Shown one piece after another: positions 20,779 through 30,486 of a stretch of DNA of 64,000 nt (position 1 is its first letter; each line of letters begins with the position of its first letter). This stretch comes from Candidatus Thalassospirochaeta sargassi. Lineage in GTDB: Bacteria; Spirochaetota; Spirochaetia; UBA9216. The stretch is taken from contig JAQQAL010000011.1 in NCBI GenBank assembly GCA_028532855.1, positions 372,001 to 436,000 on the forward strand, written 5' to 3'. A program made the position numbers and the translations under genes. The notes beneath the pieces are model-generated. The model saw only the letters and a program-made list of their open reading frames with translations. It ran no database searches and had not been told where the DNA came from.

Positions 20779-23700
20779 ATGCCCGAAATTCAGGATATTA
20801 ACCAGTTTAAAAACGATTTAATACGGCTAGGCAACGAACCGGAGATCCGCGAAAAGCGCGGTGAGTCTCTGCCGAATATAACTGTCCCCGAAAGCGAGTC
20901 GGTTGATGATCTTAGTGCTCTCTTTGATGATACCTCAGATAATCTGGACGTCCTGAATGAGGACGAGCTATTCGGAGGAGATGAGCCTGATTTTGATCTT
21001 GATACGGATGCCGAAGAACCTGATAGTGAGGTCGAAACTGAAACCGTCGAGCCGGTGATTGAAGATTTTGATTCTCTCGATGATTTTAATCTGCCTGAAG
21101 GATTGACGGAAGGCCTTAGCGATGAATTAAGTGAAGATTCCGATGAGGAATTTGATGCAGTCGAAGACTTTGAGGATATTGAATCTATCGAGGACGTCGA
21201 AGAGGCTGAAGCAGTAGAAGAAGCAGAAGACGTAGAGGAAGCTGAAGCAGAAGAGGAGTTCGAAACCGCCGGTGCCGAAGAGGACGAATTCAGTCTGCCC
21301 CAGGGATTAACCGAAGGGTTGAGCGATGATTTTGAAGCTGATGATCCCGAAAACGATGATTTTGATATGTCCGATTTCAATCTTGAAGATTTCGATGAGG
21401 CTCCGGAAGAAGATAATGTAGCCGGTACTGAAGAACTCAACGAATTGGGTAGCTCTGAAGAGGCCTCTGATGAATTTTCGCTTGACGATTTTAAGATCAA
21501 TGATACAGAGAGTACGGAAGATGAAGAAGTTCCGGACTTTGATGATTCTTCCATTACCGATTTTGATACCGATGATCTGGATCTTCCGGATGTAGAAGAA
21601 CCTGAGACTGATATGTTTGATACCAGTGAGCTTGATGAGCCTGGTTTTGATTCAGTTGAATTTGAAGGTGATGGCTTCGGCGAAGGAGATTCAGATGAGG
21701 GCGAATTCGGTGAGGCTGAGTTAAGCGACAATGAATTTGATGTAAGCGATTTTGAAGAGAATGATACAGAAGATAGTGATGAATTCAGCCTGGACGATTT
21801 CAGCCTCGGTGAAATTGACGGTGATGATTTAGAAGCTTCCGAATTCAGCCTGGGAGATCTCGGCGAAGAGTTCGGTGTAGATGATGAAGAAGAGAGTGAT
21901 TTCGGACAGCTTGAAGGTCTGGAAGTTGATGCAGGCGAAATGGGCGAAGAGTTCAGCGACGCTTATTCGGATGATACTTATGCTATTCCGGATGATGAAT
22001 TTGTCGACCTGAAGAAAACCCTCGGGGCTCTTCCTCGAAATCTCAAGCTGATGATAGAAGAGCTTATAGGTGAAAAAAATCTCAGCGGAGAAAACCTTGA
22101 CAAGCTGGTACAGGCTCTAATCAGAGGTGCAAGCGCAAAAGAAATCGGTAATATTGTCTCCAGGATTACCGGTAAGAAGGTAAGGATACCGGCTCAGTAT
22201 GAACGCAGGACAGCTGAGGATTTTGAAAAGGAAAAGGGAACCTTCGGCTATGTCTTCCGCAAAAACTTTGTCCCGATGTTCAGAGCTGCCGCCCTATCAG
22301 CGCTTGCAATTGGTCTGCTGCTGTTCCTCGGATATCGTTTTGTGTATACCCCCCTGCATGCGGAATCACTCTACAAAAAAGGATATGAGGAGATTCCTCT
22401 CGGTAACAACTCGCAGGCTAATGCTTATTTTGAGGAAGCTTTCAGTGAGTGGCGCAAGAAGAACTGGTTTTATCGGTATGCTGAATCGTTTGCAGAGCAA
22501 AAGCAGTACATTCTTGCTGAAGAAAAATACGAACAGCTTTTATCCTGGTATCCTGACGAACGGGATGCCGTACTTGATTATGCAGAACTGGAATTCCGGA
22601 CCCTTGGAAAGTATCCTGAAGCTGAAAAACTGTTGAATGACTTACTTTTTGATCAAATGCGTGATTATGAAGCCCGTTTGATGCTGGCGGATACCTACAT
22701 GCAATGGGCTCAGGAAATTGATCCCGGGAAGTATGAAGATGCCCGGTTTAATTACGCGAAACTCCTGGAACAGTTCGGCAGTCGCGATGAGCTTCTATTC
22801 AGGATGCTGCGTTATTTCATTCGAACAGACAATTATACAGAGGCAATGAATCTGTATGAAGCATTCAAACAGAACGATAGCCTGGTAATTGAGCCCGACA
22901 TCTATGCAGAGCTTGCAGGATATCTGATAGATAGAAATCAGATGGCAGACGTTCGTGAAATCCTGATGAGGGCACGCAGCTTTGATGAAGAGCTGCCTGA
23001 GATCCATTATCAGCTTGCCCGCTATTTCGATATTATCGATATTCCGTATGAGGAAGAAAAGGCTCTTAGTGCAGCGATCTGGCTGTTTGAGCATATGAGT
23101 CCACTGACTCGAACCAGGAACGGTATGCTTATAGATTCGTATAATCGTTATGGTCTTGTGATGTATCAGCAGGAGCGCTATCTGGATGCAGAGGAATATT
23201 TTCAGAAGGCCGGTATGCGCTATGATGAAGCTCTGGCGGCAGGGCAGATTCAACCGGAATCTAAATATGGAAATATCTTTTCAAATCTGGGGGACTTCTC
23301 TTACTATATCAGTGGAGATTATAACCAGGCTTTAAAATATTATGAAAAGGCAGAGTTGAACGAGTACTCAACACCAGTATTGAAGTATAAGAAGGGTTAT
23401 ATTCATTACAGCAATGAAGATTTCAGGGAAGCTCTCATTGAGTTTTATGATACAGCTGAGGGATATTCCTCCGATCGCGGGCTTATGTATTCTACGGCAA
23501 ATACCCTGTTTAACAGGAATGACTATTTTCTGGCAGAGGGTTACTACACCCACCTTCTAGACAGTCTGAACAAGGAATATTCATCAATCACTTATCTGTT
23601 GATAGATGAGATTCCTGAGCATAGAGCCCTTCTTGAGAATATAATGAAGGTAAGCAATAACCTGGGTGTTACAAAGTACAGATTGTATGAGCGAAGCCGG

Positions 23701-23910
23701 AATCCGGAGAAGAATGCCGAGGCAATGGTTCTGCTGACTGATTCAGTTGAGTATTATGATAAACTATCTCGTAATCCGGATTCATTAGTGGAGCCCGATA
23801 CAGTCAATCTATCCTATCTTAATTCCAAGTCGATTTTTTATCCGGTGCAGGATTACAGACTCCAGATCTATCAGGATATTCCGAAAGATCTGGATAAAAT
23901 CAGTTATTAA
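20779..23910 (+). CDS. Large protein: acidic low-complexity N-terminus, one TM helix, TPR-rich C-terminus; candidate spirochete flagellar-collar (FlcA-like) protein
   Basis: D/E/S-rich repeats (LPEGLTEGLSDEL, EFSLDDF), TM AAALSALAIGLLLFLGYRFVY, then TPR-like helices. Confidence 0.6.
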   Translation: MPEIQDINQFKNDLIRLGNEPEIREKRGESLPNITVPESESVDDLSALFDDTSDNLDVLNEDELFGGDEPDFDLDTDAEEPDSEVETETVEPVIEDFDSLDDFNLPEGLTEGLSDELSEDSDEEFDAVEDFEDIESIEDVEEAEAVEEAEDVEEAEAEEEFETAGAEEDEFSLPQGLTEGLSDDFEADDPENDDFDMSDFNLEDFDEAPEEDNVAGTEELNELGSSEEASDEFSLDDFKINDTESTEDEEVPDFDDSSITDFDTDDLDLPDVEEPETDMFDTSELDEPGFDSVEFEGDGFGEGDSDEGEFGEAELSDNEFDVSDFEENDTEDSDEFSLDDFSLGEIDGDDLEASEFSLGDLGEEFGVDDEEESDFGQLEGLEVDAGEMGEEFSDAYSDDTYAIPDDEFVDLKKTLGALPRNLKLMIEELIGEKNLSGENLDKLVQALIRGASAKEIGNIVSRITGKKVRIPAQYERRTAEDFEKEKGTFGYVFRKNFVPMFRAAALSALAIGLLLFLGYRFVYTPLHAESLYKKGYEEIPLGNNSQANAYFEEAFSEWRKKNWFYRYAESFAEQKQYILAEEKYEQLLSWYPDERDAVLDYAELEFRTLGKYPEAEKLLNDLLFDQMRDYEARLMLADTYMQWAQEIDPGKYEDARFNYAKLLEQFGSRDELLFRMLRYFIRTDNYTEAMNLYEAFKQNDSLVIEPDIYAELAGYLIDRNQMADVREILMRARSFDEELPEIHYQLARYFDIIDIPYEEEKALSAAIWLFEHMSPLTRTRNGMLIDSYNRYGLVMYQQERYLDAEEYFQKAGMRYDEALAAGQIQPESKYGNIFSNLGDFSYYISGDYNQALKYYEKAELNEYSTPVLKYKKGYIHYSNEDFREALIEFYDTAEGYSSDRGLMYSTANTLFNRNDYFLAEGYYTHLLDSLNKEYSSITYLLIDEIPEHRALLENIMKVSNNLGVTKYRLYERSRNPEKNAEAMVLLTDSVEYYDKLSRNPDSLVEPDTVNLSYLNSKSIFYPVQDYRLQIYQDIPKDLDKISY

Positions 23911-23920
23911 ATAAAAAAGT

Positions 23921-25012
23921 TTAGATCTCAACCATCCAGCTTCTGGTGTCTTCTGAGGCGCCATACTGGATGTTTTTTAATGTTTTCAGCAGTTCAGTTG
24001 TCAATTCGCCCGGTTTGCCGCCGTTAAACACAGCAGTTTTTCCATTTTGTGTGATTGACTCAATGTATGAAATGCCGGCAGCTGTTCCTGTAACGAAGCA
24101 TTCAACAGCATCTTCCATAACCTCTGCGATTGGAACCTTTCGTTCTTCGACGATTATTCCCATGTCCCGGGCAAGTTCTATTACAGATTTACGATTGATC
24201 CCCGGCAGGATAGTGTCGCCTAGTTCAGGTGTAATGAGGCTTCCATTTTTCATTTTAAAGAAAATGTTGCATGATGAACCTTCTTCAACATATTTATGTT
24301 CAACGGAATCAAGAAAAATTGCTTCCATGTAGCCTTCCGACATAGCCTGTTTCTTTGCGAGAATTGGAATAACATAATTAGCATTGCATTTTATCCAGCC
24401 AGTTCCATTCGGTGTTGCTCTTGCTTTATCGGTAACCACAGCTTTTGCGTTGCCGGGGGCAAAATACGCACCGACAGGTGTAGCAATGATGATAACCCAT
24501 GGATGCATGGAAACCCCGAGACCGATTGCCGGCTCTGAATATGAGAATGGTCTGAGGTACACAGAATGTCCGGAAACATAATTGTCAGCTTCCCATGCTG
24601 CATCATATGCAGGAAAGAATCCACAATCCCTGTTCTTTCTAACCATCGTTATTACAGCCTCAAGAAACATCTCTTCGGGAAATCCGGGCATCATAAGGCC
24701 TTCCATTGATTTCTTCATACGAGCCGCATTCTCATCAGGTCTGAAAAGTTTGAGCGAACCGTCTTTCTGTGGGTATGCTTTAAGCCCTTCAAAACAGCCC
24801 ATACCGTATTGACTCGTATAGTTTACAAGCGGGAGTTTGGGGAATGAATTTCTCTGCTGTAGAAGAAGTGCTGATTCTTCTGGTGACAGTGCGGCTTCTT
24901 CCGCCGGGGTTTTATGCGGGTTCTCTATGTATTCTTCTATCCATTTTTTATCTTCATTAAACTGTGCCGTGTAAGCCCATGGGTATGTTTCGAGTGTAAA
25001 TCCTTTCGCCAT
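23921..25012 (-). CDS. ilvE: Branched-chain amino acid aminotransferase
   Basis: NYTSQYGMGCFEGLKAYPQKDGSLKLFRPDENAARM; KCNANYVIPILAKKQAMSEGYMEAIFLD; EEGSSCNIFF. Confidence 0.95.
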   Translation of the reverse strand: MAKGFTLETYPWAYTAQFNEDKKWIEEYIENPHKTPAEEAALSPEESALLLQQRNSFPKLPLVNYTSQYGMGCFEGLKAYPQKDGSLKLFRPDENAARMKKSMEGLMMPGFPEEMFLEAVITMVRKNRDCGFFPAYDAAWEADNYVSGHSVYLRPFSYSEPAIGLGVSMHPWVIIIATPVGAYFAPGNAKAVVTDKARATPNGTGWIKCNANYVIPILAKKQAMSEGYMEAIFLDSVEHKYVEEGSSCNIFFKMKNGSLITPELGDTILPGINRKSVIELARDMGIIVEERKVPIAEVMEDAVECFVTGTAAGISYIESITQNGKTAVFNGGKPGELTTELLKTLKNIQYGASEDTRSWMVEI

Positions 25013-25245
25013 TTTTTTCTCCTTTCTGATGTGCACCGGAAACTGCGAAATGCAGATATGGTGTGTACAGTATGAACAAGTAAGTTCTTTTATATCAATC
25101 ATAGTGCAAGAAAAGGCAACAATCAAGCGTGTTATTGGTGCAAAATATGCAACACAAAAAGACGGAAAAGCACAATCAGGATTAAAAAAACGAGTTAAAG
25201 GATATATATAAAAAGTTCCGGAACACTAAAACGAAGAGGTATAAA

Positions 25246-25671
25246 ATGAATTCAGTTAATTCAGTAATTATCGAAGGAAACCTGGTAAGAGACCCGGTTT
25301 TAACCGAGACCCCCAAAGGAACAAAGGTCTGTAATTTTACGGTAGCGTCCAACCGTTACTATAAACAGGATGAAGAATATCAAAAAGAGGTCACTTTTCT
25401 TGATGTAGAGACCTGGACGAGGCTTGCAGCCTATAGTGAAAGCAACTTTTCAAAAGGAAAGGGTATCCGGATAGTGGGTAGACTGAAACAGGACAGATGG
25501 GAAGATAGGGAAGGTAACCCGCGCTCACGGCTTAAGCTGGTTGCTGAATACGTTGAAAAAAGGCCGACGTTCAGCAAGGAAGCATTACGCAGCGAAGAAG
25601 AGAGCGAATCCGAAGAAAGTGCGGACATGGTTGAGTCTGAATCTTCAGTTGAAGCAGAGAGCGTTATCTGA
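25246..25671 (+). CDS. ssb: Single-stranded DNA-binding protein
   Basis: NSVIIEGNLVRDPVLTETPKGTKVCNFTVASNRYYKQ...FLDVETWTRLA...GKGIRIVGRLKQDRWED; acidic tail. Confidence 0.92.
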   Translation: MNSVNSVIIEGNLVRDPVLTETPKGTKVCNFTVASNRYYKQDEEYQKEVTFLDVETWTRLAAYSESNFSKGKGIRIVGRLKQDRWEDREGNPRSRLKLVAEYVEKRPTFSKEALRSEEESESEESADMVESESSVEAESVI

Positions 25672-25723
25672 TTAATTTGTTGTTATTCTCCGGCGGCTGT
25701 CCTCTGAGGGGAGGGGCGGCCTT

Positions 25724-25772
25724 CCCGGGGAAATATTACACTGAAAAGGGGCGTGGGGAAAATATCCCCGGG
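25724..25772. other. Long inverted repeat (candidate RNA hairpin) downstream of ssb
   Basis: CCCGGGGAAATATT ... AATATCCCCGGG arms, 12-14 nt with a small bulge. Confidence 0.5.
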
Positions 25773-25928
25773 CAGGAGGCGTTTCTTATCATTTTGTAGG
25801 TGATAAGCCATCGTCTAAGCCGTAATTCCTAAAAAAACTAGATAAAAAAGATATAAATACTCAGTTTCTTTATATATTTTGGCATGCTATCTGCTTTATG
25901 GTAATTAACTTAATTTTTAGGAGCAGAC

Positions 25929-26450
25929 ATGAAAAAGATAATTGCAGTTCTGTTAGTTTTAGCGGCCGGTACTGCGGCGTTTGCAAGCGGTGCACAGGAA
26001 GAAAATGAGGATGGTGTAGTAGTTCTGGAGCGAGGAGACGTTGCAAGGGCTGACTTTTTAAAGGATCTTGAAAAGGTTGAAATAACCGGACGGATTAAAT
26101 TCGAATCTCCGGTACCCGAGCTTGTAGCAGATGGCCAGGATTATACCCTGATGATTCCCGCAATGCGCGAGTACATTAGCTATATTGCTGAAGGCGACCG
26201 GATCACGGTTACAGGCTATATCGTCGATGAGGAAAACATGCCGGGGCCCAGAGGCGAGCGGGGTCATCGTGATCCAAAAGCTGGAGGCAGAATGCATGAA
26301 AATCTGGAAGTCCTGGAAGATAATGTTTCGTTAATGATTGAAACTGTTACAATAGACGGAGTTACATATGAACTGTCTTGGGTAAACGGTGAAGGCGGTC
26401 GGGGCGGCCGAGACAACAGAGGCGGCAGCATGCCGAACAGAGGCAGGTAG
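25929..26450 (+). CDS. Secreted protein with OB-like region and Gly/Arg-rich tail
   Basis: Signal peptide MKKIIAVLLVLAAGTAAFASGAQEE; VEITGRIKFE...GDRITVTGYIVDEE; tail GGRGGRDNRGGSMPNRGR. Confidence 0.7.
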   Translation: MKKIIAVLLVLAAGTAAFASGAQEENEDGVVVLERGDVARADFLKDLEKVEITGRIKFESPVPELVADGQDYTLMIPAMREYISYIAEGDRITVTGYIVDEENMPGPRGERGHRDPKAGGRMHENLEVLEDNVSLMIETVTIDGVTYELSWVNGEGGRGGRDNRGGSMPNRGR

Positions 26451-26500
26451 GCCCTGTGTTCAAGCTGGTATTAAATAAAGGATTGTAGTATCCTTTTAGT

Positions 26501-27775
26501 ATGAAAAAATTGCTTAAGAAACCGGGGGTAATTCTGCTCCCGGTTTCTGCTGTATTAATTATTTTTATAATGCTGCTCGTAATGCTCATTGATCAAAAGC
26601 AGTACAGCAACGCACTTATTCTTGAATATAAAGCATCGCGGGTAGTAAACCTCCTGCTTGACCTATATGTTACAGGCGAGCAGATTGACCCGGCTGAAGT
26701 AGATGAAAATATTATTGGATACGGCATCTACGACAACAATAGAAATGCAATAATACGTTACGGCACAGCACCGGAAAGACTGCGTTCAGCGACGGGCCGT
26801 AATAACAATGTTGTGTTGAAGGGGCGCAGAAGTATTACCATTATCCGCCCTTCGGTTGTTCAGGATAGCAAGTCTTCCGGCATGCTGCTTCAACCTCATC
26901 CAATGCCGGGAAATATGATGCGCAGGCTGAATGAGTTTGCTGAAGAACACGAAGGCAAGATTCCGCCGGCTCTGGAAAAATACCGTACCGGCATTTTCCT
27001 TGAATACGGCAACTCCGTCTACCTTTCGGAACGGCGACTGATTATTCTCATTATCCTTCTTTTTATTATATTTTTTTCCGCTTCAAGTATGATGGTTTTT
27101 AAGCTGTATAGGTCAAACCGCAGCCTGCTTATGAAAACGGAACAGGATAAACAGCTGATTCAGCTTGGTGAAGCGGCCAGAACACTGGCTCATGAAATTC
27201 GGAATCCTCTAGGTGCCTTGAAGCTTCAAAGAGATCTCCTTTCACGTAAACTTCCAGAACAGTATGAGGGAAACCTTGAGGTTATTGATCGGGAGCTTAA
27301 GAGGCTTAATTTGCTGGTTGAGCGTGTAGGTGAGTTTCTGCGCAACCCCGTCGGGCGACCGGAAGAGATAAATATCGGTAATTTTGCAAAAAAACTCTAC
27401 GCTGGACGAAAGGATGTCAGTATTTTTATTCAAAATGATACCTTTGTAATGTTTGATTCCGAGCGCTTGCGTACAGTTTTTGATAATATCGTAAATAATG
27501 CGGTTGAGTCGGGTGGTGCAGCTGAAATTATAATAGGCGAACGTAACCGAAGGGGTTTTGAGGTACTGGATAAGGGAGCGGGATTCTCGACAGAGGCTCT
27601 TAGCAGGCTGTTTGACCCCTTCTTTACGACAAAAAACAACGGTACCGGACTAGGTTTATCTGTGGTGAAACGGCTGGTAGAAGCCGCCGGCGGCAGGATA
27701 ACCGTGTCTAACATCAAGAGCGGTGCCTCTGTAAAGATTAGCTTTGGAGATAAATTTGAGAATACTGATAGCTGA
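26501..27775 (+). CDS. Membrane sensor histidine kinase (NtrB-like)
   Basis: Two TMs, LAHEIRNPLGALKLQ H-box, DNIVNNAVESG N-box, LDKGAGFS, FFTTKNNGTGLGLSVVKRLVEAAGG. Confidence 0.93.
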   Translation: MKKLLKKPGVILLPVSAVLIIFIMLLVMLIDQKQYSNALILEYKASRVVNLLLDLYVTGEQIDPAEVDENIIGYGIYDNNRNAIIRYGTAPERLRSATGRNNNVVLKGRRSITIIRPSVVQDSKSSGMLLQPHPMPGNMMRRLNEFAEEHEGKIPPALEKYRTGIFLEYGNSVYLSERRLIILIILLFIIFFSASSMMVFKLYRSNRSLLMKTEQDKQLIQLGEAARTLAHEIRNPLGALKLQRDLLSRKLPEQYEGNLEVIDRELKRLNLLVERVGEFLRNPVGRPEEINIGNFAKKLYAGRKDVSIFIQNDTFVMFDSERLRTVFDNIVNNAVESGGAAEIIIGERNRRGFEVLDKGAGFSTEALSRLFDPFFTTKNNGTGLGLSVVKRLVEAAGGRITVSNIKSGASVKISFGDKFENTDS

Positions 27776-29072
27776 TGATGAAAAGAGTATCAGGGATTCG
27801 ATAGCTGAATACCTTGAGCTTGACGGCCACGAGGTCATGACAGCTGAGAATGGTCTCTCTGCGTTAAGGTTACTTGAAGATGAGTACTTTGATGTTTTTG
27901 TTACAGATCTGAAAATGCCGGCTGCGGACGGACTTGAGGTGCTGGGCCGGATGAAGGCTGCAGGGATTGATGTACCCGTAATAATGATATCAGCCTTCGG
28001 AGATGTGGCCGACGCTGTTGAAGCGATGAAGCTTGGAGCTGAAGACTATCTTGTAAAGCCTTTCGAGACTGAAGAGCTTATGATTAAAGTGCTGAAAGCG
28101 GGTGAAAAGCGCAGACTTTTGTTTGAAGTTGAGCGGCTGAGAAGTAAAACAGGTAGTTCAGTGACTATGGAAAGCCGGAATGATGTGATGAAACGTATTC
28201 TGAAGCTTGCCCGAAAAGCTGCGCCGACACCCTCGAATGTTCTTATTACCGGTGAAAGCGGCACCGGTAAGGAGGTTCTTGCCAGGTTCATGCACACGAA
28301 CTCAAACAGGGCCGATAAGCCCTTTGTCGCGGTCAATGTAGGCAGTATTCCTGAAAGTCTGATGGAAAGTGAGCTGTATGGACATGAAAAAGGAGCATTC
28401 ACCGGCGCTGACAGGATGAAAACCGGTTTGTTTGAGGCTGGAAACGGAGGTACGGTTTTTCTTGATGAGATTGGAGAGATGCCTGTTCATCTGCAGGTAA
28501 AGCTTTTAAGAACCTTACAGGAACGCAGTGTTCAGCGTGTCGGATCGGTTAGACAGATAAAACTCGATGTCAGAATTATTGCTGCAACAAACAGATCACT
28601 TGAAGAAGAGGTTGAAGCCGGCAGGTTCAGGGAGGATCTTTTTTATCGTCTGAATGTGGTGAGAATTCATCTTCCTCCGCTTCGAGAGCGTCTCGAGGAT
28701 CTTCCTGAGTTATGCGCCTCTTTTGTTACCCTGATGAATGTAAGAATGGGGCGTAATATCAGCGGAATAAGCTCATCAGCTCTTGAGGGACTCAAGTGCT
28801 ACAGTTTTCCCGGCAACATCCGTGAGCTTGAAAATCTTATAGAACGGGCTTTCATCCTTGCTGAAGGAGATTTTCTGGAGGTTGAAGATTTCTCTCTGCC
28901 TGTGTCTAATCCTGAGTTGTCGAAGGGAGTCGGAACGCTGAAACAAATTGAAAAACAAGCCATTCAGGAAGCTCTTGCAAGGTGGGAGGGAAAGAAGACA
29001 AAAACGGCTGAAGAACTTGGAATTGATAGAAAAACACTTTTCAACAAGATAAAAGAGTACGGCCTGGATTAA
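27756..29072 (+). CDS. Sigma-54-dependent response regulator (NtrC family)
   Basis: REC (ILIADDEKSIRDS, VTDLKMPAADGL), AAA+ GESGTGKEVLARFMH, GAFTGAD, FIS-type C-terminus. Confidence 0.95.
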   Translation: MRILIADDEKSIRDSIAEYLELDGHEVMTAENGLSALRLLEDEYFDVFVTDLKMPAADGLEVLGRMKAAGIDVPVIMISAFGDVADAVEAMKLGAEDYLVKPFETEELMIKVLKAGEKRRLLFEVERLRSKTGSSVTMESRNDVMKRILKLARKAAPTPSNVLITGESGTGKEVLARFMHTNSNRADKPFVAVNVGSIPESLMESELYGHEKGAFTGADRMKTGLFEAGNGGTVFLDEIGEMPVHLQVKLLRTLQERSVQRVGSVRQIKLDVRIIAATNRSLEEEVEAGRFREDLFYRLNVVRIHLPPLRERLEDLPELCASFVTLMNVRMGRNISGISSSALEGLKCYSFPGNIRELENLIERAFILAEGDFLEVEDFSLPVSNPELSKGVGTLKQIEKQAIQEALARWEGKKTKTAEELGIDRKTLFNKIKEYGLD

Positions 29073-29138
29073 TTTATTTGGCCTCCTGCTTTTTTTATAG
29101 TATTCTTATATATGAAATTTAATACCAGGGAGATTTGA

Positions 29139-30485
29139 ATGAGATATGTTGTGATTGGCGGAGATGCCGCCGGAATGAGTGCCGCATCCAGACTGAAGCG
29201 CAGAGAGCCGGATGCCGAGGTCGTTGTCTATGAGAAGACAGATGACGTCAGCTACAGCGCCTGTGGAATGCCATATAATATAGCTGATGCAGACAAACCG
29301 ATTGCTGACCTTGTTGTTAGATCCGCAGATGCTTTTCGAAACGCCCAGGGAATAAATCTGCATACCGGGCATAAAATTGACCGGATAGATAAAGCTGCAA
29401 AAAAGGTTTTCGGAACAGCTTCAGATGGAACGGACTTCGAGTCTTCCTATGATAAGCTGCTGATAGCAACCGGTGCTTCAGCTATCCGTCCTGATGTGCC
29501 GGGAGCCAACCTTGAGGGAGTTTTTGTGCTGAAAACCCTGCAGGACAGCAGATATATAAAGGGTTTCCTTGAAGAAAACAGTGTAAAGAAGGCTGTCATA
29601 GTTGGAATGGGCTATATTGCGCTTGAAATGGCGGAAGCCCTAACCGCCCGCGGGATAGCCGTGACAATGATCAAGAAGCGTGAGCAGCTGCTTCCCTGGA
29701 TGATTCCTGACCTCTCGGGTGTTGTAAGGAAGGCTCTTGAGGCTGAAGGCATCAATCTTAATCCCGGACTTTCTCTGGAATCTGTTGAAAAAACCGGTGC
29801 CGGGCTGGCTGTAACTGCCGGCGGCAGGTCTTTCGACTGCGATATGGTGCTTTTTGCAATCGGTGTTAAACCTGAATCGGGGCTGGCCGCCGAGGCCGGG
29901 CTTGAGCTCGGCGCAGCCGGTGCCGTATCGATTGATAAAACAATGAGAACATCCGATCCTGACATCTTTGCCGCCGGGGATTGTGCCGATGCACTGAGTG
30001 TGGTCAGCGGGCGTAAGGTCTGGCTGCCGCTGGCATTAACCGCAAACCGCGGGGGCCGTCTTGCAGCTGATAATATGCTCGGTGATGAACAACTGTTTAA
30101 CGGAATAGCAGGTACAGGTGTTTTCAAGGTCTTTGATGTTGAGGTTGCCCGCACGGGGTTAACGGTTGAAGAAGCAGAAGCCGCCGGTTTTGATCCTGTC
30201 TACAAACCGGTGGTCGCTAAATCAAAGGCTCATGTTTTTGAAGGTGCTGCTCCTCTGCATGCCTCGTTCATAGCGGATAAGGCCAGTGGAAGAATCCTGG
30301 GAGCCCAGATGGTCGGTACTGAAGGTGTTGCCCGTAGAATCAACGCTGCGGCAGTAGCGCTTCAGGCAGGGATGACCCTTGCTGATTTCTACGAATGTGA
30401 TCTTGCCTATGCACCTCCTTTCAGCCCTGTCTGGGATCCATTGTTGACAGCTGCATCACTGCTGATGAAGAAGACAGGTAAATAG
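29139..30485 (+). CDS. FAD-dependent pyridine nucleotide-disulfide oxidoreductase (CoA-disulfide reductase/NADH oxidase-like)
   Basis: RYVVIGGDAAGMSAASRLKRREPDAEVVVYEKTDDVSYSACGMPYNIAD; DIFAAGDCAD; redox Cys in SACGMPY. Confidence 0.93.
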   Translation: MRYVVIGGDAAGMSAASRLKRREPDAEVVVYEKTDDVSYSACGMPYNIADADKPIADLVVRSADAFRNAQGINLHTGHKIDRIDKAAKKVFGTASDGTDFESSYDKLLIATGASAIRPDVPGANLEGVFVLKTLQDSRYIKGFLEENSVKKAVIVGMGYIALEMAEALTARGIAVTMIKKREQLLPWMIPDLSGVVRKALEAEGINLNPGLSLESVEKTGAGLAVTAGGRSFDCDMVLFAIGVKPESGLAAEAGLELGAAGAVSIDKTMRTSDPDIFAAGDCADALSVVSGRKVWLPLALTANRGGRLAADNMLGDEQLFNGIAGTGVFKVFDVEVARTGLTVEEAEAAGFDPVYKPVVAKSKAHVFEGAAPLHASFIADKASGRILGAQMVGTEGVARRINAAAVALQAGMTLADFYECDLAYAPPFSPVWDPLLTAASLLMKKTGK

Positions 30486-30486
30486 A

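Noticed and set aside
20790-21731. 313-aa minus-strand Ser/Pro-rich ORF
   Set aside because: Antisense shadow of the D/E/S-rich coding region of the TPR protein; composition is explained by reverse-complemented GAT/GAA/TCN codons.
29612-30154. 180-aa minus-strand ORF
   Set aside because: Antisense to the FAD-dependent disulfide oxidoreductase; biased composition mirrors the sense gene.
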